Source of the DNA: Clostridium sp. CCUG 7971
GTDB taxonomy: Bacteria > Bacillota > Clostridia > Peptostreptococcales > Peptostreptococcaceae
Assembly (NCBI RefSeq): GCF_017590215.1
Contig: NZ_JAFFPK010000037.1
Coordinates: 22,868 to 86,867 of the forward strand
DNA length: 64,000 nucleotides
Reading direction: 5' to 3'
Both the position numbers and the translations under genes were made by a program. A model generated the notes under the pieces. The model was not told the DNA's origin, ran no database searches, and was given only the letters and a program-made list of their open reading frames with translations. Below, piece after piece: positions 9,400 to 18,221 of the stretch (position 1 is the first letter of the stretch; every line of letters starts with the position of its first letter).

Positions 9400-9792
9400 A
9401 TGATGTATGAAGATGGTAATGAATCATGGTTAATCATTACTTCCAAGGATGATTTATTAAATTTTGTTATATTTACAGGCTGTATGTATAATTTGATTGA
9501 TGGAAAAAACTTTGATGAAGAAAATAAGCGTTGGTCAACTAATATACTTATTTCAAATTTTTATGATTTACATTTTGAAAAATTTAAATTACAGTGGAAC
9601 AAATGGTTTAATGATATTATAGATGAAAAAGTTAATCATACTAATTTAAATGAAATGTGTAGCTTTATTGAAGAGAATTATGATGTAAATAATTTTTCAG
9701 AGCTTAAATATGTTGAATTAAGTGACTGTTGTAAAAATGCATATCCTCATTTTGTTGATTGGTGGCTAAACAAGCTAAGTAAGTTAATATAG
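9400..9792 (+). CDS. Duplicated unknown gene, copy 2, in-frame internal deletion
   Basis: Closely similar to the gene at 6157, including the 45-base leader and double ATG, but with a weaker ribosome site (AAGAAG for AAGGAG). The reading frame is intact (130 residues). It lacks 76 codons relative to copy 1: in copy 1 the 9-base repeat GATTGGTGG occurs at 6513 and 6741, 228 bases apart, and here only one such repeat remains, immediately followed by the common C-terminus. This is the signature of slippage or recombination between short direct repeats. Whether the shortened protein works is unknown. Confidence 0.6.
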   Translation: MMYEDGNESWLIITSKDDLLNFVIFTGCMYNLIDGKNFDEENKRWSTNILISNFYDLHFEKFKLQWNKWFNDIIDEKVNHTNLNEMCSFIEENYDVNNFSELKYVELSDCCKNAYPHFVDWWLNKLSKLI

Positions 9793-10046
9793 CAAATTTA
9801 AATATAAATTCACTATGATGCATTGTTTTAAATGGTAATACTCCCATTTTTGATGTTGTTTGTTTCAGAATATACTATCATGCCTATAAAAATAGGTAAA
9901 GTAATGGCTTTTAAATGTTAGAACTTAATAGTAAAGGTGTCTTATTATACTGTTCATAAAAACATCCGTTTTAGTGGACAGTTGTAGTTTGATAGATATA
10001 TTATAATTAAATTAACATTTCAAGTATTTACATAGAAAATATTTTA
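9793..10046. other. Intergenic, no clear feature
   Basis: About 250 AT-rich bases. ATGCCTATAAAAATAGG near 9890 opens a 13-codon frame with no ribosome site. No repeat or terminator is convincing. Confidence 0.3.
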
Positions 10047-10050
10047 GGAG

Positions 10051-10344
10051 GTGAGCACTTATGGACAAAAAAAGAAGAAAGAACTATTGAAAAAATATGC
10101 TAAATCTCAGAAAGATGAATTTAATAATTCACTTCCTTTTATCAAAGATTTATTTGAAGAATTGTTTGACTACCTTGATGAAACTTTAGAAACTTATGGA
10201 TGTGATGATACTTTAAAATATACTATAGAGTTTTTAAAGAACAATGAATTACCTTTAGAAAATTCAATTGAATGGTTAAATGAAAATGGTGGTTTTTGTG
10301 ATTGTGAAGTGTTAGCAAATATTGAGGATAAGGTATTAGACTAA
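10051..10344 (+). CDS. Small DUF2695-like protein, start region possibly frameshifted
   Basis: About 97 acidic residues ending ENGGFCDCEVLANIEDKVLD; the CDCEVLANIE motif resembles the DUF2695 family of unknown function (by memory, moderate confidence). The open frame begins at a GTG (10051), but that GTG overlaps the AGGAGG ribosome site (10046-10051). The well-spaced start is the ATG at 10061, which is in another frame and stops after nine codons. Restoring one A in the seven-A run at 10067-10073 joins ATG 10061 to the main frame (MDKKKKKELLKKYAKSQ). A homopolymer indel, real or technical, is therefore likely. Soluble, no membrane segment. Confidence 0.6.
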   Translation: MSTYGQKKKKELLKKYAKSQKDEFNNSLPFIKDLFEELFDYLDETLETYGCDDTLKYTIEFLKNNELPLENSIEWLNENGGFCDCEVLANIEDKVLD

Positions 10345-10467
10345 TTATATTTTTATAGAGAATAGTAAAATTACTGTTCTTCTATTATGTCCAATAAAAC
10401 ATTAGTTTTCTTTAACAATTCTTAAAATTTCACTTTAGGGACTAGTTACATATTTAGAATAAAGTTA

Positions 10468-10510
10468 ATGCCATTAGAATCTAAATACATGGATTCTAAT
10501 GGCATTTTTA
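10468..10510. terminator. Bidirectional terminator, 14-bp perfect stem
   Basis: ATGCCATTAGAATC at 10468-10481 pairs perfectly with 10492-10505, and T-runs are present on both strands. It separates the convergent genes ending at 10344 and 10524. Confidence 0.8.
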
Positions 10511-10523
10511 CTTAATATAAAAA

Positions 10524-11327
10524 TTATTTCACAGGAAAGCAGACCTCTGTTACAAAGTTAGCTGGATTTTTTTCTTCATAAGGTCCAACTAAGTATATGT
10601 TAAACATTGGTCCAGCTAGTTCAATATTATTTTGATTTGACCATGAAATTATAGATTCTGTAACATCATTTATTTGATTATATGAACCTTTAAATACACA
10701 GCTAACTATTTTCTGAGCAGGAACTTCCTTAAACTCAACATTTCCAACTGAGTTTCCTAATTCTTTTACTGAGATTTGTATTTCAACATCAACATCAGAT
10801 TCTTTATACTCCCCATCATGGAAGATAGCCGTTGAATAACAAGGGTAAGCTATTTTAATATCTGGACCAGAGTTCATAAGTTCTCCCCAAAGTATTCCTT
10901 CCATATTGTAGCTTGGTATTGTTTTTCTTAAACTAGCAACCTTTCTGCTAGGCATCTCTTTTGAGTTTACAGTATATTTCATTAAATAATCCTCCAATTC
11001 AAATCTATTAATTGTATTTTCTAAAAGTCTTAATTTCTCTTTTATAAGTTCACCTTCGTGAATTAGCTCTTCTTTTCTCTTTAAAAGTCTTTCCTTTACT
11101 AAGTCAGATTCATTACTTGAAAGTAACCCCGAGATTGTATTCAAACTGAATCCCATAAACTTTAAAGCTGTTATTTTATTTGCTTTATCAAGTTGTGTTT
11201 CTGAATAATATCTATATCCATTAGATTCATCTATTGTATCTGGAATCAAAAGTCCTATTTCGTTATAATGTCTAAGCATTCTAATGCTAATACGAGTGAA
11301 TTTTGAAAAATCGCCAATCTTTATCAT
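10524..11327 (-). CDS. MerR-family regulator with GyrI-like effector domain
   Basis: The N-terminal MerR helix-turn-helix begins MIKIGDFSKFTRISIRMLRHY, with the usual ESNGYRYYSETQLDKANKI segment. A coiled linker follows (residues about 75-115), then a GyrI/BltR-like small-molecule-binding domain (about 120-267) ending in FVTEVCFPVK. Such proteins activate drug-efflux or stress genes on binding a ligand. The frame is open 20 codons further upstream, but the start at 11327 has the ribosome site (GTGAGGT) and matches the family N-terminus. No efflux gene is adjacent, so its target is unknown. Confidence 0.85.
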   Translation of the reverse strand: MIKIGDFSKFTRISIRMLRHYNEIGLLIPDTIDESNGYRYYSETQLDKANKITALKFMGFSLNTISGLLSSNESDLVKERLLKRKEELIHEGELIKEKLRLLENTINRFELEDYLMKYTVNSKEMPSRKVASLRKTIPSYNMEGILWGELMNSGPDIKIAYPCYSTAIFHDGEYKESDVDVEIQISVKELGNSVGNVEFKEVPAQKIVSCVFKGSYNQINDVTESIISWSNQNNIELAGPMFNIYLVGPYEEKNPANFVTEVCFPVK

Positions 11328-11585
11328 CTTATTTACCTCACATATATATGTTATTTCTGAGCTCATTTTTATTATAAAGTCTACCATAATGATAGAGTCA
11401 ATAATTAATTTAGATAAATTTTAATATAGCTAATCTATGGGTAGAATTTAGCATTTATTTTTAGTCAAAATTTAAGAACTTATTTAATTCTTAATTTTTG
11501 TCTACGATATTTTTATATGTTTTCATAGACACCTTAAGGTAAAATAAACAATTTAGATAGATTTAAATATATGTAAGTGGCTTAA
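11328..11585. other. Intergenic upstream of MerR gene
   Basis: AT-rich. The MerR promoter should be here, but I see no clear MerR-type 19-bp-spaced promoter or other element. Confidence 0.3.
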
Positions 11586-11771
11586 ACTATTTATAATAGT
11601 AAATCTCTAAACTTAAATAATGTAGAATGCAAAGATGAAAGAGAAGAATTTAAGTTAAAGGATGTTTATTTAGAAATATCATCTAAAGATAAAACTAAAA
11701 AATATGAACTTAATAGAGCAAATTCATATAGAGTATCATTTAAGAAAAAAGATTTGACTAGGAAGTTATAA
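11586..11771 (+). pseudogene. Short C-terminal gene remnant
   Basis: An open stretch of 61 codons with no start codon or ribosome site, entered directly after a TAA. It reads as a natural hydrophilic protein end (LKDVYLEISSKDKTKKYELN...KKDLTRKL, then TAA). It is probably the tail of a deleted gene. The parent family is not recognised. Confidence 0.35.
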
Positions 11772-11834
11772 AAAGAATTCAATAGCTACATATAAAAATA
11801 GATTAGTTAAAAAATAGAAGTAAATAATCAAAAT

Positions 11835-11873
11835 AAAACCGATAGCATCTAATATAGAAGCTATCGGTTTTAG
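11835..11873. terminator. Hairpin terminator at the end of the second M56 gene
   Basis: AAAACCGATAGC at 11835-11846 pairs perfectly with 11860-11871. It lies 3 bases from the stop of the minus-strand gene. A sequence-related hairpin occurs on the other side of the same gene at 13793-13830. Confidence 0.7.
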
Positions 11874-11874
11874 T

Positions 11875-13671
11875 TTAATTATTTATAATCTTAGTAAAAA
11901 GATCTTTTTGATTTATAATATAGCTTAAATTTATAACTATAGAATTATTATATCCAGGTCCAGGTTTATTATTTGATGTAGAAGAATCAAATAAAGGTGC
12001 CTCAGAGTTATTATTTGAAAATAACTGTAGGAAAAGTATCTTCCCATTTGAGTCATGATAAACTATTAATTTACCATTGCCTTCTAATATGATTCTTTTA
12101 TTAGAATTTTTAAAACCCTTATATTTATTCATTATATCATCTTTTGTTAGAGATGGATTTTTTTGAACATCTTTAACTATTGATAGATATGTATCATATA
12201 ACTTTTTATCTGCACCATTATAATTTATATTATTTGATATTTTTTCTAAAGTATTTAAGTTTTTAGTATCGATAAGTATTTTAAATGATTTATCTTCAGC
12301 GACTTCTGGATAATTTTTTAAATATGAGCCGTATAAAGTAACTTCATCATTTTCTTTAGTGTCTTTATAATTTAAACTAGATAGTTCTTGAGTTTCTGAT
12401 TCATATTTTAATGTTAAATATTTTGATCCTTGTCTAAATATTTCTTCACCTTTAGATTTATTATCTTCTTCAGGTGTTATATTTACAAGCTTTAAAATAT
12501 TTTCAACATCAGATTTAGTCATAAATTCATTTAACTTTTTCTTTTCAATTATATCAAAGTAGCCTTGTTGAACTTCACTTAACGTATCTTTACTTGTGAC
12601 AATCTTATCTTCATTACTTTTAGCACTAGACTTTGCACTAGTTAAAAATATTGGAGATGCCACTACTAAAATTAATACCCCAACTAAAGTAATAACTATA
12701 CCATTTTTCTTTTTATTTTTCATAAATTTTATATTCATAATCCTTTTTTCCACCCCTTTTTTATCATCTGCCATGCTAATTATATTTGGATAAAATTTTA
12801 GCTTATTAACTTTTGAAATTACATTTAATAATGTAATACCATAATTGTTATACTCATTATGTTCTAAACTAGAAAGTACTTTTTCATCCGTAGCAAGTTC
12901 AATATCTTCTCTTATTTGTCTAAATAAATACCATAAAAATGGATTGAACCAGTGTATTGATTGAAGAACTATTAATACACAATTCATAACATTATCTTTT
13001 CGTTTGAAATGTGATAACTCATGTAAAAATATATATTCTAGTTCTTTATCCTCTAAATCAATAATACTTAAAGGAAGTACAATAGTAGGTTTAAAAATTC
13101 CCATTATAGCGGGAGATCGCATTGTATCACTCAAAATTAATCTAATACTAGATTTTACATTCATTTTTTGTTTCGATTTAAAAAATAATTTTTTGAGTCT
13201 TGAGTCTAAAGTTATTTGATTTTTTCTTAAGTTTTTAATTAATAGAATATACGAAAAGCTAAAAAGTATAATAAATCCTAAACATACAGTAATCCATATA
13301 TGACTTAAACTTAAGTTATTATTTATAGAAGTTTTTTCTATAGGAATTATAGGATTATTTCTTTCTATATTTTCATTAATATCTTTGTTTGTACTAATAT
13401 TTTCAGTTTTATGTACTGGTTTATTTATATTGCTTTTATTTTTTGATATGTCCGTGTAAATAATATTTTTAGTTTCTATTTTGTTGAATATACTAAAGTT
13501 ACTTTGTGGACCAAAAGGAAATATAAGTTTTATAATCAATATCATCCAAATTAAATAAATCCACTTAGGTGTTAATTTATTTTTAAAAATAAATTTAATA
13601 AGCAATATAAAAACACCAATAACACTTGCATAAAAAGTACTTTGAATTATAGTTTTAAATAATTCATTCAT
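11875..13671 (-). CDS. BlaR1-like M56 membrane peptidase with novel sensor tail
   Basis: Second M56-family zinc peptidase. Two membrane segments lie near residues 8-24 and 36-53, and another near 128-148. The zinc motif HELSH (FLHELSHFKRKD) is near 217 and ATDEKVL near 259. A last membrane segment (VITLVGVLILVVASPIFLT) is near 327-346. The external part of about 250 residues is not a penicillin-binding domain; it includes a segment (FMTKSDVENILKLVN) resembling small SmpA/BamE-like lipoprotein folds, so the sensed ligand is unknown. No BlaI gene is adjacent, yet the promoter has two textbook BlaI operators, so control must come in trans. Length 598 matches BlaR1. Confidence 0.82.
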   Translation of the reverse strand: MNELFKTIIQSTFYASVIGVFILLIKFIFKNKLTPKWIYLIWMILIIKLIFPFGPQSNFSIFNKIETKNIIYTDISKNKSNINKPVHKTENISTNKDINENIERNNPIIPIEKTSINNNLSLSHIWITVCLGFIILFSFSYILLIKNLRKNQITLDSRLKKLFFKSKQKMNVKSSIRLILSDTMRSPAIMGIFKPTIVLPLSIIDLEDKELEYIFLHELSHFKRKDNVMNCVLIVLQSIHWFNPFLWYLFRQIREDIELATDEKVLSSLEHNEYNNYGITLLNVISKVNKLKFYPNIISMADDKKGVEKRIMNIKFMKNKKKNGIVITLVGVLILVVASPIFLTSAKSSAKSNEDKIVTSKDTLSEVQQGYFDIIEKKKLNEFMTKSDVENILKLVNITPEEDNKSKGEEIFRQGSKYLTLKYESETQELSSLNYKDTKENDEVTLYGSYLKNYPEVAEDKSFKILIDTKNLNTLEKISNNINYNGADKKLYDTYLSIVKDVQKNPSLTKDDIMNKYKGFKNSNKRIILEGNGKLIVYHDSNGKILFLQLFSNNNSEAPLFDSSTSNNKPGPGYNNSIVINLSYIINQKDLFTKIINN

Positions 13672-13708
13672 ATTATTTTGCTCCTCATAACAAACCCCCT
13701 AGTTAAAG

Positions 13709-13761
13709 ATTACAATTGTAATTCTTAAGCTAATATTACACTTGTAATCCAAAAATGTCAA
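13709..13761 (-). promoter_or_regulatory. Promoter with two BlaI-type operators
   Basis: On the minus strand, TTGACA (13761-13756) and TAATAT (13738-13733) are separated by exactly 17 bases. Two dyads of the BlaI/MecI type (core TACAnnTGTA) overlap it: ATTACACTTGTAAT at 13735-13748 across the spacer and -10, and ATTACAATTGTAAT at 13709-13722 just past the start point. Their centres are 26 bp apart. This is strong evidence for BlaI-family repression of the M56 gene. Confidence 0.8.
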
Positions 13762-13792
13762 GGTAAATTATTCTAAATAATATAGATAAAGT

Positions 13793-13830
13793 AAAGCCGA
13801 TAATACCTAAAATAGATAATATCGGCTTTT
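13793..13830. terminator. Hairpin upstream of the second M56 gene
   Basis: AAAGCCGATA (13793-13802) pairs with TATCGGCTTT (13820-13829), followed by T. It is similar in sequence and layout to the hairpin at 11835-11873, so the M56 gene is bracketed by two related hairpins. It would stop any minus-strand transcript arriving from 13.9 kb. Confidence 0.55.
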
Positions 13831-13881
13831 AACCATATGAAAAAAGTTAACCTTTATATAAGTGGTTCATAAAATTGAATG

Positions 13882-13935
13882 ATGTATACTTTATATTTAT
13901 AACTAAAATGGACTGAAATTGCATTTTTATGGATT
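13882..13935 (-). promoter_or_regulatory. Minus-strand direct repeat of the 21-bp type
   Basis: On the minus strand AATCC starts at 13935 and AGTCC at 13914, exactly 21 bases apart and in the same sequence context (CCATAAAAA, CCATTTTAG) as the seven sites at 48-59 kb. The -10 spacing differs: TATACA starts 26 bases after the second half-site, not 29. No gene follows before the hairpin at 13793-13830, so this may be a relic or drive a short RNA. Confidence 0.4.
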
Positions 13936-14066
13936 GAAATTAATAACTATATATATAATTATTTTTTTAGTAAAATATATATTATAGAAACTAATAATTC
14001 TAAAATAAAATAAAAAATAATAAGATATAAAGTGATTATTTATAAGGTTTAATTGGGGGGCTAATT

Positions 14067-14630
14067 TTGATTAAAATTGAAACCGAGAGATTAGTAATTA
14101 GAGAGTTTTTTAGTAGTGATTCAAAAGCTTTAAATAAAATAGAAAACCAATTACATATTTTAAAATGGATGCCAGACTTTGAAAGCACCCTGGGTGAAAC
14201 TATAAGTTGGATTGATTGGAGGGTGGGTCAGTATCTAAAATATAATAGAGAAAATCCTACTGTAATGTTGGGAATTACTTTAAAAAAGACTAATCAATTA
14301 ATAGGATTTATTGGAATTGACTCTAAAGAAGAAGTAAATAATGAGACAGAAATTGCATACTTTATAGACCATGACCATCTTAATAAAGGATATGCAACAG
14401 AAGCTAGTCAAGCTATTATAAATTGGATTTTTAAAAATAGTGATATAGAATTTTTAATGGCAATAATTCAAATAGGAAATCAACCATCTCAAAGGGTAAT
14501 TGAAAAAGCAGGATTTGAAAAATTAGCTACTAAAACCTTATTTGTATTTGGAGAAAATGAAGATAGAGAATTTTATTATTATAGATTATACAGAAATAAT
14601 TATTATATATCTTTTGAAAATGATAAGTAA
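14067..14630 (+). CDS. GNAT-family N-acetyltransferase (RimL-like)
   Basis: 187 residues beginning IKIETERLVIREFFSSDSKALNKIE, a typical RimJ/RimL opening. The acetyl-CoA binding region is DHDHLNKGYATEASQAIINWIF, and QPSQRVIEKAGFEK is the usual C-terminal motif. The start is a TTG at 14067 behind GGGGGG. Substrate not predictable. Monocistronic. Confidence 0.85.
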   Translation: MIKIETERLVIREFFSSDSKALNKIENQLHILKWMPDFESTLGETISWIDWRVGQYLKYNRENPTVMLGITLKKTNQLIGFIGIDSKEEVNNETEIAYFIDHDHLNKGYATEASQAIINWIFKNSDIEFLMAIIQIGNQPSQRVIEKAGFEKLATKTLFVFGENEDREFYYYRLYRNNYYISFENDK

Positions 14631-14736
14631 TTAATATATTTTGAATTTAATAATGTAGAGCATTTTATAACTTTGGGCTATAATAAAATATATAGGCTAT
14701 TATAAGTCTATATATTTTTTATAAAAGGAGAGAAAT

Positions 14737-14877
14737 ATGAATATACTAAAAAGTAATTTTAAAAAATTTTTAGTAGTACCAATATATACTCTTTATATAT
14801 TAATATTTGGGCTTTTACTAGGAATTTATTTTGGAAATGATCCTTGGGAGAAACTAATTTCTTGGAAAAACAGATAA
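14737..14877 (+). CDS. Small single-pass membrane protein (46 residues)
   Basis: ATG behind AAAAGGAGAG. The product begins MNILKSNFKKFLVV, has one membrane segment at about residues 12-33, and ends NDPWEKLISWKNR. A good ribosome site and a terminator right after the stop support a real gene. Function unknown. Confidence 0.55.
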   Translation: MNILKSNFKKFLVVPIYTLYILIFGLLLGIYFGNDPWEKLISWKNR

Positions 14878-14907
14878 AAATACTTACTTTGTGTAGGTAT
14901 TTTTTTA
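14876..14907 (+). terminator. Terminator after small membrane protein gene
   Basis: AAAAATACTTAC pairs with GTAGGTATTTTT (14893-14904), followed by more T. Confidence 0.65.
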
Positions 14908-15067
14908 TTTTTTAATGATTTTAAATATATAATAATACGTTAATAAAATATCAAAATATCCTTTATGACCAAAACTTATTTTAAATTTCCATAATATTTT
15001 AATGTATTTAATTTGCTGATACCATTTAACCATAGCAAATAATTATCAAAGAGGAAGGATGATATTA

Positions 15068-15148
15068 ATGAATTATTTTGAAGAAATCTTAAAATTACAT
15101 GAGGAAAAAGTTGGTAAAATTGAAGTGAAGATTTTAAAGGTGTTTTAA
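15068..15148 (+). pseudogene. N-terminal remnant of NAD-malic enzyme
   Basis: A 26-codon frame reads MNYFEEILKLHEEKVGKIEV and then loses similarity and stops. This matches from memory the first 20 residues of clostridial NAD-dependent malic enzyme (MNYFEESLKLHxEwxGKIEV). The rest of the gene is absent and the AI-2E permease gene follows, so this is probably the scar of a deletion. The ribosome site (GAGGAAGGA) is still present. Confidence 0.5.
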
Positions 15149-15306
15149 AGTAATTTAAAATGTTAATATTTATGATAATAACAAGATTAAATTAATAATT
15201 TATAAAAATGATAGATTAAGTGAGACAATATAAATTATAATAAAAGATGACAAATTTAGGAAATATATACTATAGTATTTTCAATACTATTTTTAGGAGG
15301 ACATTA

Positions 15307-16446
15307 ATGAATAAATTAAAAGACTTAAAGTTGAAAAATCAACTTATTATTGTTACATATATAATGATTTTTCTTATTATTATAATAAAACCAACGCTAA
15401 TACCAAATACTTTTAGGAAATTAATAACTGCATTTAAACCATTTATAATAGGTGGAGCAATTGCATTTTTGATTAATATTCCTATGAAACTTATTGAAGA
15501 AAAAATAGTAAAGCCTTTAGGTAAAAAGTATAAATATTTAGAAAAAATGTCTAGAGTTATAGCTTTGATATCTGCACTTACAATTGTTTCTGTTTTAATA
15601 GGTGCATTTATAAATTACATAGTGCCTCAGTTGCTTGATAGTTTAATAACTTTAACTGATGGAATTCCAGACTATATAAAATCACTGCAAAATTACATAA
15701 CTGAAAATTTAAATAAGTTAGACGTAATTAAATATTTAAATACTGATATACCATCACTAATTCAAAAGGGATTATTATATATTAGCAATATTACAAATAT
15801 GATTATATCTAATTTATTTAACTTTACACTTGGTATAACTAATTTCTTTGTAAATTTATTTTTAGCTGTAATAATAGCTATATATATTTTACTTAGTAAG
15901 GAAAAACTTATTCTACAATTTAAAAAATTAATATACGCTTTTATTAGTGAAAAGAAATGTGAAAAGATATTATATGTACTAAAGTTAACTAACTATAAAT
16001 TCTCTAGATTTATATTAGGGCAATCTACAGATGGGTTAATACTAGGAACAGTATTTTTTATTGCACTTTCATTATTTAAAATACCATATGCACTGCTTAT
16101 AAGTATATTAATACCTATTTCAAATTTTGTTCCAATTTTTGGTACATACATAGGTATAGCCATATCTGCATTTATAATTCTTATGGTAAAGCCTACAGCA
16201 GTAATATTATTTTTAGTAATAATAATTACGATACAACAAATAGATGGTAAATTTATATATCCAGTAGTAGTAGGCAACTCTTTAGGTCTTTCATCTTTAT
16301 GGATATTACTAGCTATAGTTGTTGGAGGTAATTTATTTGGAATTTTAGGAATGTTATTAGGAATGCCACTTTTAAGTGTAGTGTATGAACTATTCTCACA
16401 AACTGTAAACAAAAGACTTAAAAATAAGGATATAGATATTTCTTAA
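15307..16446 (+). CDS. AI-2E family transporter (PerM/TqsA-like permease)
   Basis: 379-residue integral membrane protein with about eight membrane segments, a long amphipathic region in the middle (residues about 100-170) and the conserved C-terminal part with IPISNFVPIFGTYIG and ILLAIVVGGNLFGILGMLLGMP. These are hallmarks of the AI-2E exporter/PerM family, whose members include autoinducer exporters and Na+/H+-linked transporters. The chosen start at 15307 has AGGAGG 5 bases upstream; the longer frame from 15247 has no ribosome site. Monocistronic. Substrate unknown. Confidence 0.88.
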   Translation: MNKLKDLKLKNQLIIVTYIMIFLIIIIKPTLIPNTFRKLITAFKPFIIGGAIAFLINIPMKLIEEKIVKPLGKKYKYLEKMSRVIALISALTIVSVLIGAFINYIVPQLLDSLITLTDGIPDYIKSLQNYITENLNKLDVIKYLNTDIPSLIQKGLLYISNITNMIISNLFNFTLGITNFFVNLFLAVIIAIYILLSKEKLILQFKKLIYAFISEKKCEKILYVLKLTNYKFSRFILGQSTDGLILGTVFFIALSLFKIPYALLISILIPISNFVPIFGTYIGIAISAFIILMVKPTAVILFLVIIITIQQIDGKFIYPVVVGNSLGLSSLWILLAIVVGGNLFGILGMLLGMPLLSVVYELFSQTVNKRLKNKDIDIS

Positions 16447-16513
16447 GATTTTGAGATAATATATTATTCTATAGATGATTCATTAATATAATATACAACT
16501 AAATTAATATTTT

Positions 16514-16541
16514 AAATGGCCTATTTATAGGTCATTTTTTA
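16514..16541 (+). terminator. Terminator after AI-2E permease gene
   Basis: AAATGGCCTA at 16514-16523, TTTA loop, TAGGTCATTT at 16528-16537 (one G-T pair), then T-run. Confidence 0.75.
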
Positions 16542-16661
16542 TGCGTATTTGGGATAATTATGAAATGTTAATAAAACGTAATAAATGTAGTCATTTTAAA
16601 GTAAGACTTCTTTAATAAAATAAACATATAGAATTTATAAAATTAAAGGAGGAGATAAAAA

Positions 16662-18071
16662 ATGAAGTATATACTAATGGCATTTCAAATTTTTCCATTG
16701 TCACTACTAATAACAGCTATAATTTATATTATAATTTGCAAAATAAAAAATATTAATATTAAAGGTCGCAATAGAACAAAGGCATTATCAGAGTTTTCAT
16801 TAATAGGTTTTTTCGTAATGTTTATATACGTTACACAGATAATGGATTTTAATGGAGGTTTAGGGAGTGGATTAAATTTAAAACCACTACATCCATTTTA
16901 TATATCTGCTAAATATGGAACAGTTAATGGAGGTATGATAAGCCAAATATGGTTAAATGTATTAATGTGTATACCTTTAGGGATTTTATTACCTATTGTA
17001 TTTCCAAAACGTTTTGATAGATATTTACCTGTATTTATAGTATCTTTTGGACTAACTTTTGCTACAGAACTTATACAGTTATTAACAGGTAGAAGTGCAG
17101 ATATAGATGATATTATTGCAAATACAATTGGGGGATTATTAGGGTTTGCAATTTATATTTTTTATTATGGTATGCGTTACTTATTTAATAAAAAGAAAGG
17201 TGATAATACATTTAAAATCTCTAATTACAAATTAAAAGTTGTTATTTCGATAGCTATTTTACTAATAACATTTAGCCCTTTTGTAGTAATAAATATCATA
17301 GAGTCTCAAAGTGAATTTGGACATGTATATTATGGACATTTAATGCCAGAGAAGATTGTACTTAATAAGAATATAAGTACATCAGATACAAAGTCAGTAG
17401 TTTATAAGATTTATTTTACTGAAAGCCAAGAAGAAGTAGGAAAAAGAATAATTAAAAACTCAGGATTTAAAAACTATAAATTTGATAAAATTGAAGATAA
17501 CACAATGGTATACAGTGAAGATGATAGCAAATCCATCTATGTATATAAAGATAATACCTGGAACATAACCTATGGAGTTGCAAATAAAGTAAATAAAAGA
17601 AAACTACCAAACGAAGAAAATGCTACTAAATTAGCAAAAACATATTTAGATAAATTTGAAATTGATACAAATAAATTAAAATATGTAAAGCTTGGAACTG
17701 ATTATGGTGATGATAACTTGCATTTAATATTTGAACCTATAGAAGAGAAAAATAGTAAAATAAAATCTGTAGGTGAAGTAGTTGTTGAGATAGGTGAAGA
17801 TGGGAAATTATTTGGAATAAGTGATAGACGAGTACAAGGAAAATATTATAAAGAGGTAGATATAATAAAACCAGAAAAGGCAGTTGAAGTTGCAAAAGAT
17901 GTTGGTGTTGGGGATACTATGGGAACAGCATATATTAATGATATTAGACCTTCTTACTATGTACAAGAAGAGACAGGATACTTAATTCCTACATGGAATA
18001 TTAAAGGAAACATTACTTATCCAAGTGGTCAAACTAGTGAGTGGAATCCTAATATAGAATCAATAAAATAG
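16662..18071 (+). CDS. VanZ-like membrane protein with external PepSY-like region
   Basis: 469 residues. The N-terminal 175 residues hold about five membrane segments of the VanZ-like family, with the conserved NVLMCIPLGILLP and TFATELIQLLTGRSADIDDIIANTIGG motifs. A further membrane segment near 187-207 leads to an external C-terminal region of about 260 residues with repeated short alpha/beta units (ENATKLAKTYLDKF, PEKAVEVAKDVGVG) resembling PepSY/YcdB-type domains. VanZ proteins can give low-level teicoplanin resistance, but most members are of unknown role. Start behind AAAGGAGGAG. Confidence 0.8.
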   Translation: MKYILMAFQIFPLSLLITAIIYIIICKIKNINIKGRNRTKALSEFSLIGFFVMFIYVTQIMDFNGGLGSGLNLKPLHPFYISAKYGTVNGGMISQIWLNVLMCIPLGILLPIVFPKRFDRYLPVFIVSFGLTFATELIQLLTGRSADIDDIIANTIGGLLGFAIYIFYYGMRYLFNKKKGDNTFKISNYKLKVVISIAILLITFSPFVVINIIESQSEFGHVYYGHLMPEKIVLNKNISTSDTKSVVYKIYFTESQEEVGKRIIKNSGFKNYKFDKIEDNTMVYSEDDSKSIYVYKDNTWNITYGVANKVNKRKLPNEENATKLAKTYLDKFEIDTNKLKYVKLGTDYGDDNLHLIFEPIEEKNSKIKSVGEVVVEIGEDGKLFGISDRRVQGKYYKEVDIIKPEKAVEVAKDVGVGDTMGTAYINDIRPSYYVQEETGYLIPTWNIKGNITYPSGQTSEWNPNIESIK

Positions 18072-18221
18072 TTACAAATAAAACAATCTTTTATAAAAAT
18101 TTAAGATTTATAAAAATAAGTTACTTAAAAGTGCCTAATTGTAGCTTATTTATTTAAGGATTATTATGTATTTAAGATAAATAAAGAAAAAATACATTAA
18201 ATAATTTAGGGAGTTGGTTAT

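Noticed and set aside
13709..13748. ATTACAATTGTAAT dyads as chance AT palindromes
   Set aside because: Rejected as chance: two copies with the TACAnnTGTA core lie precisely over a 17-spaced promoter of a BlaR1-type gene.
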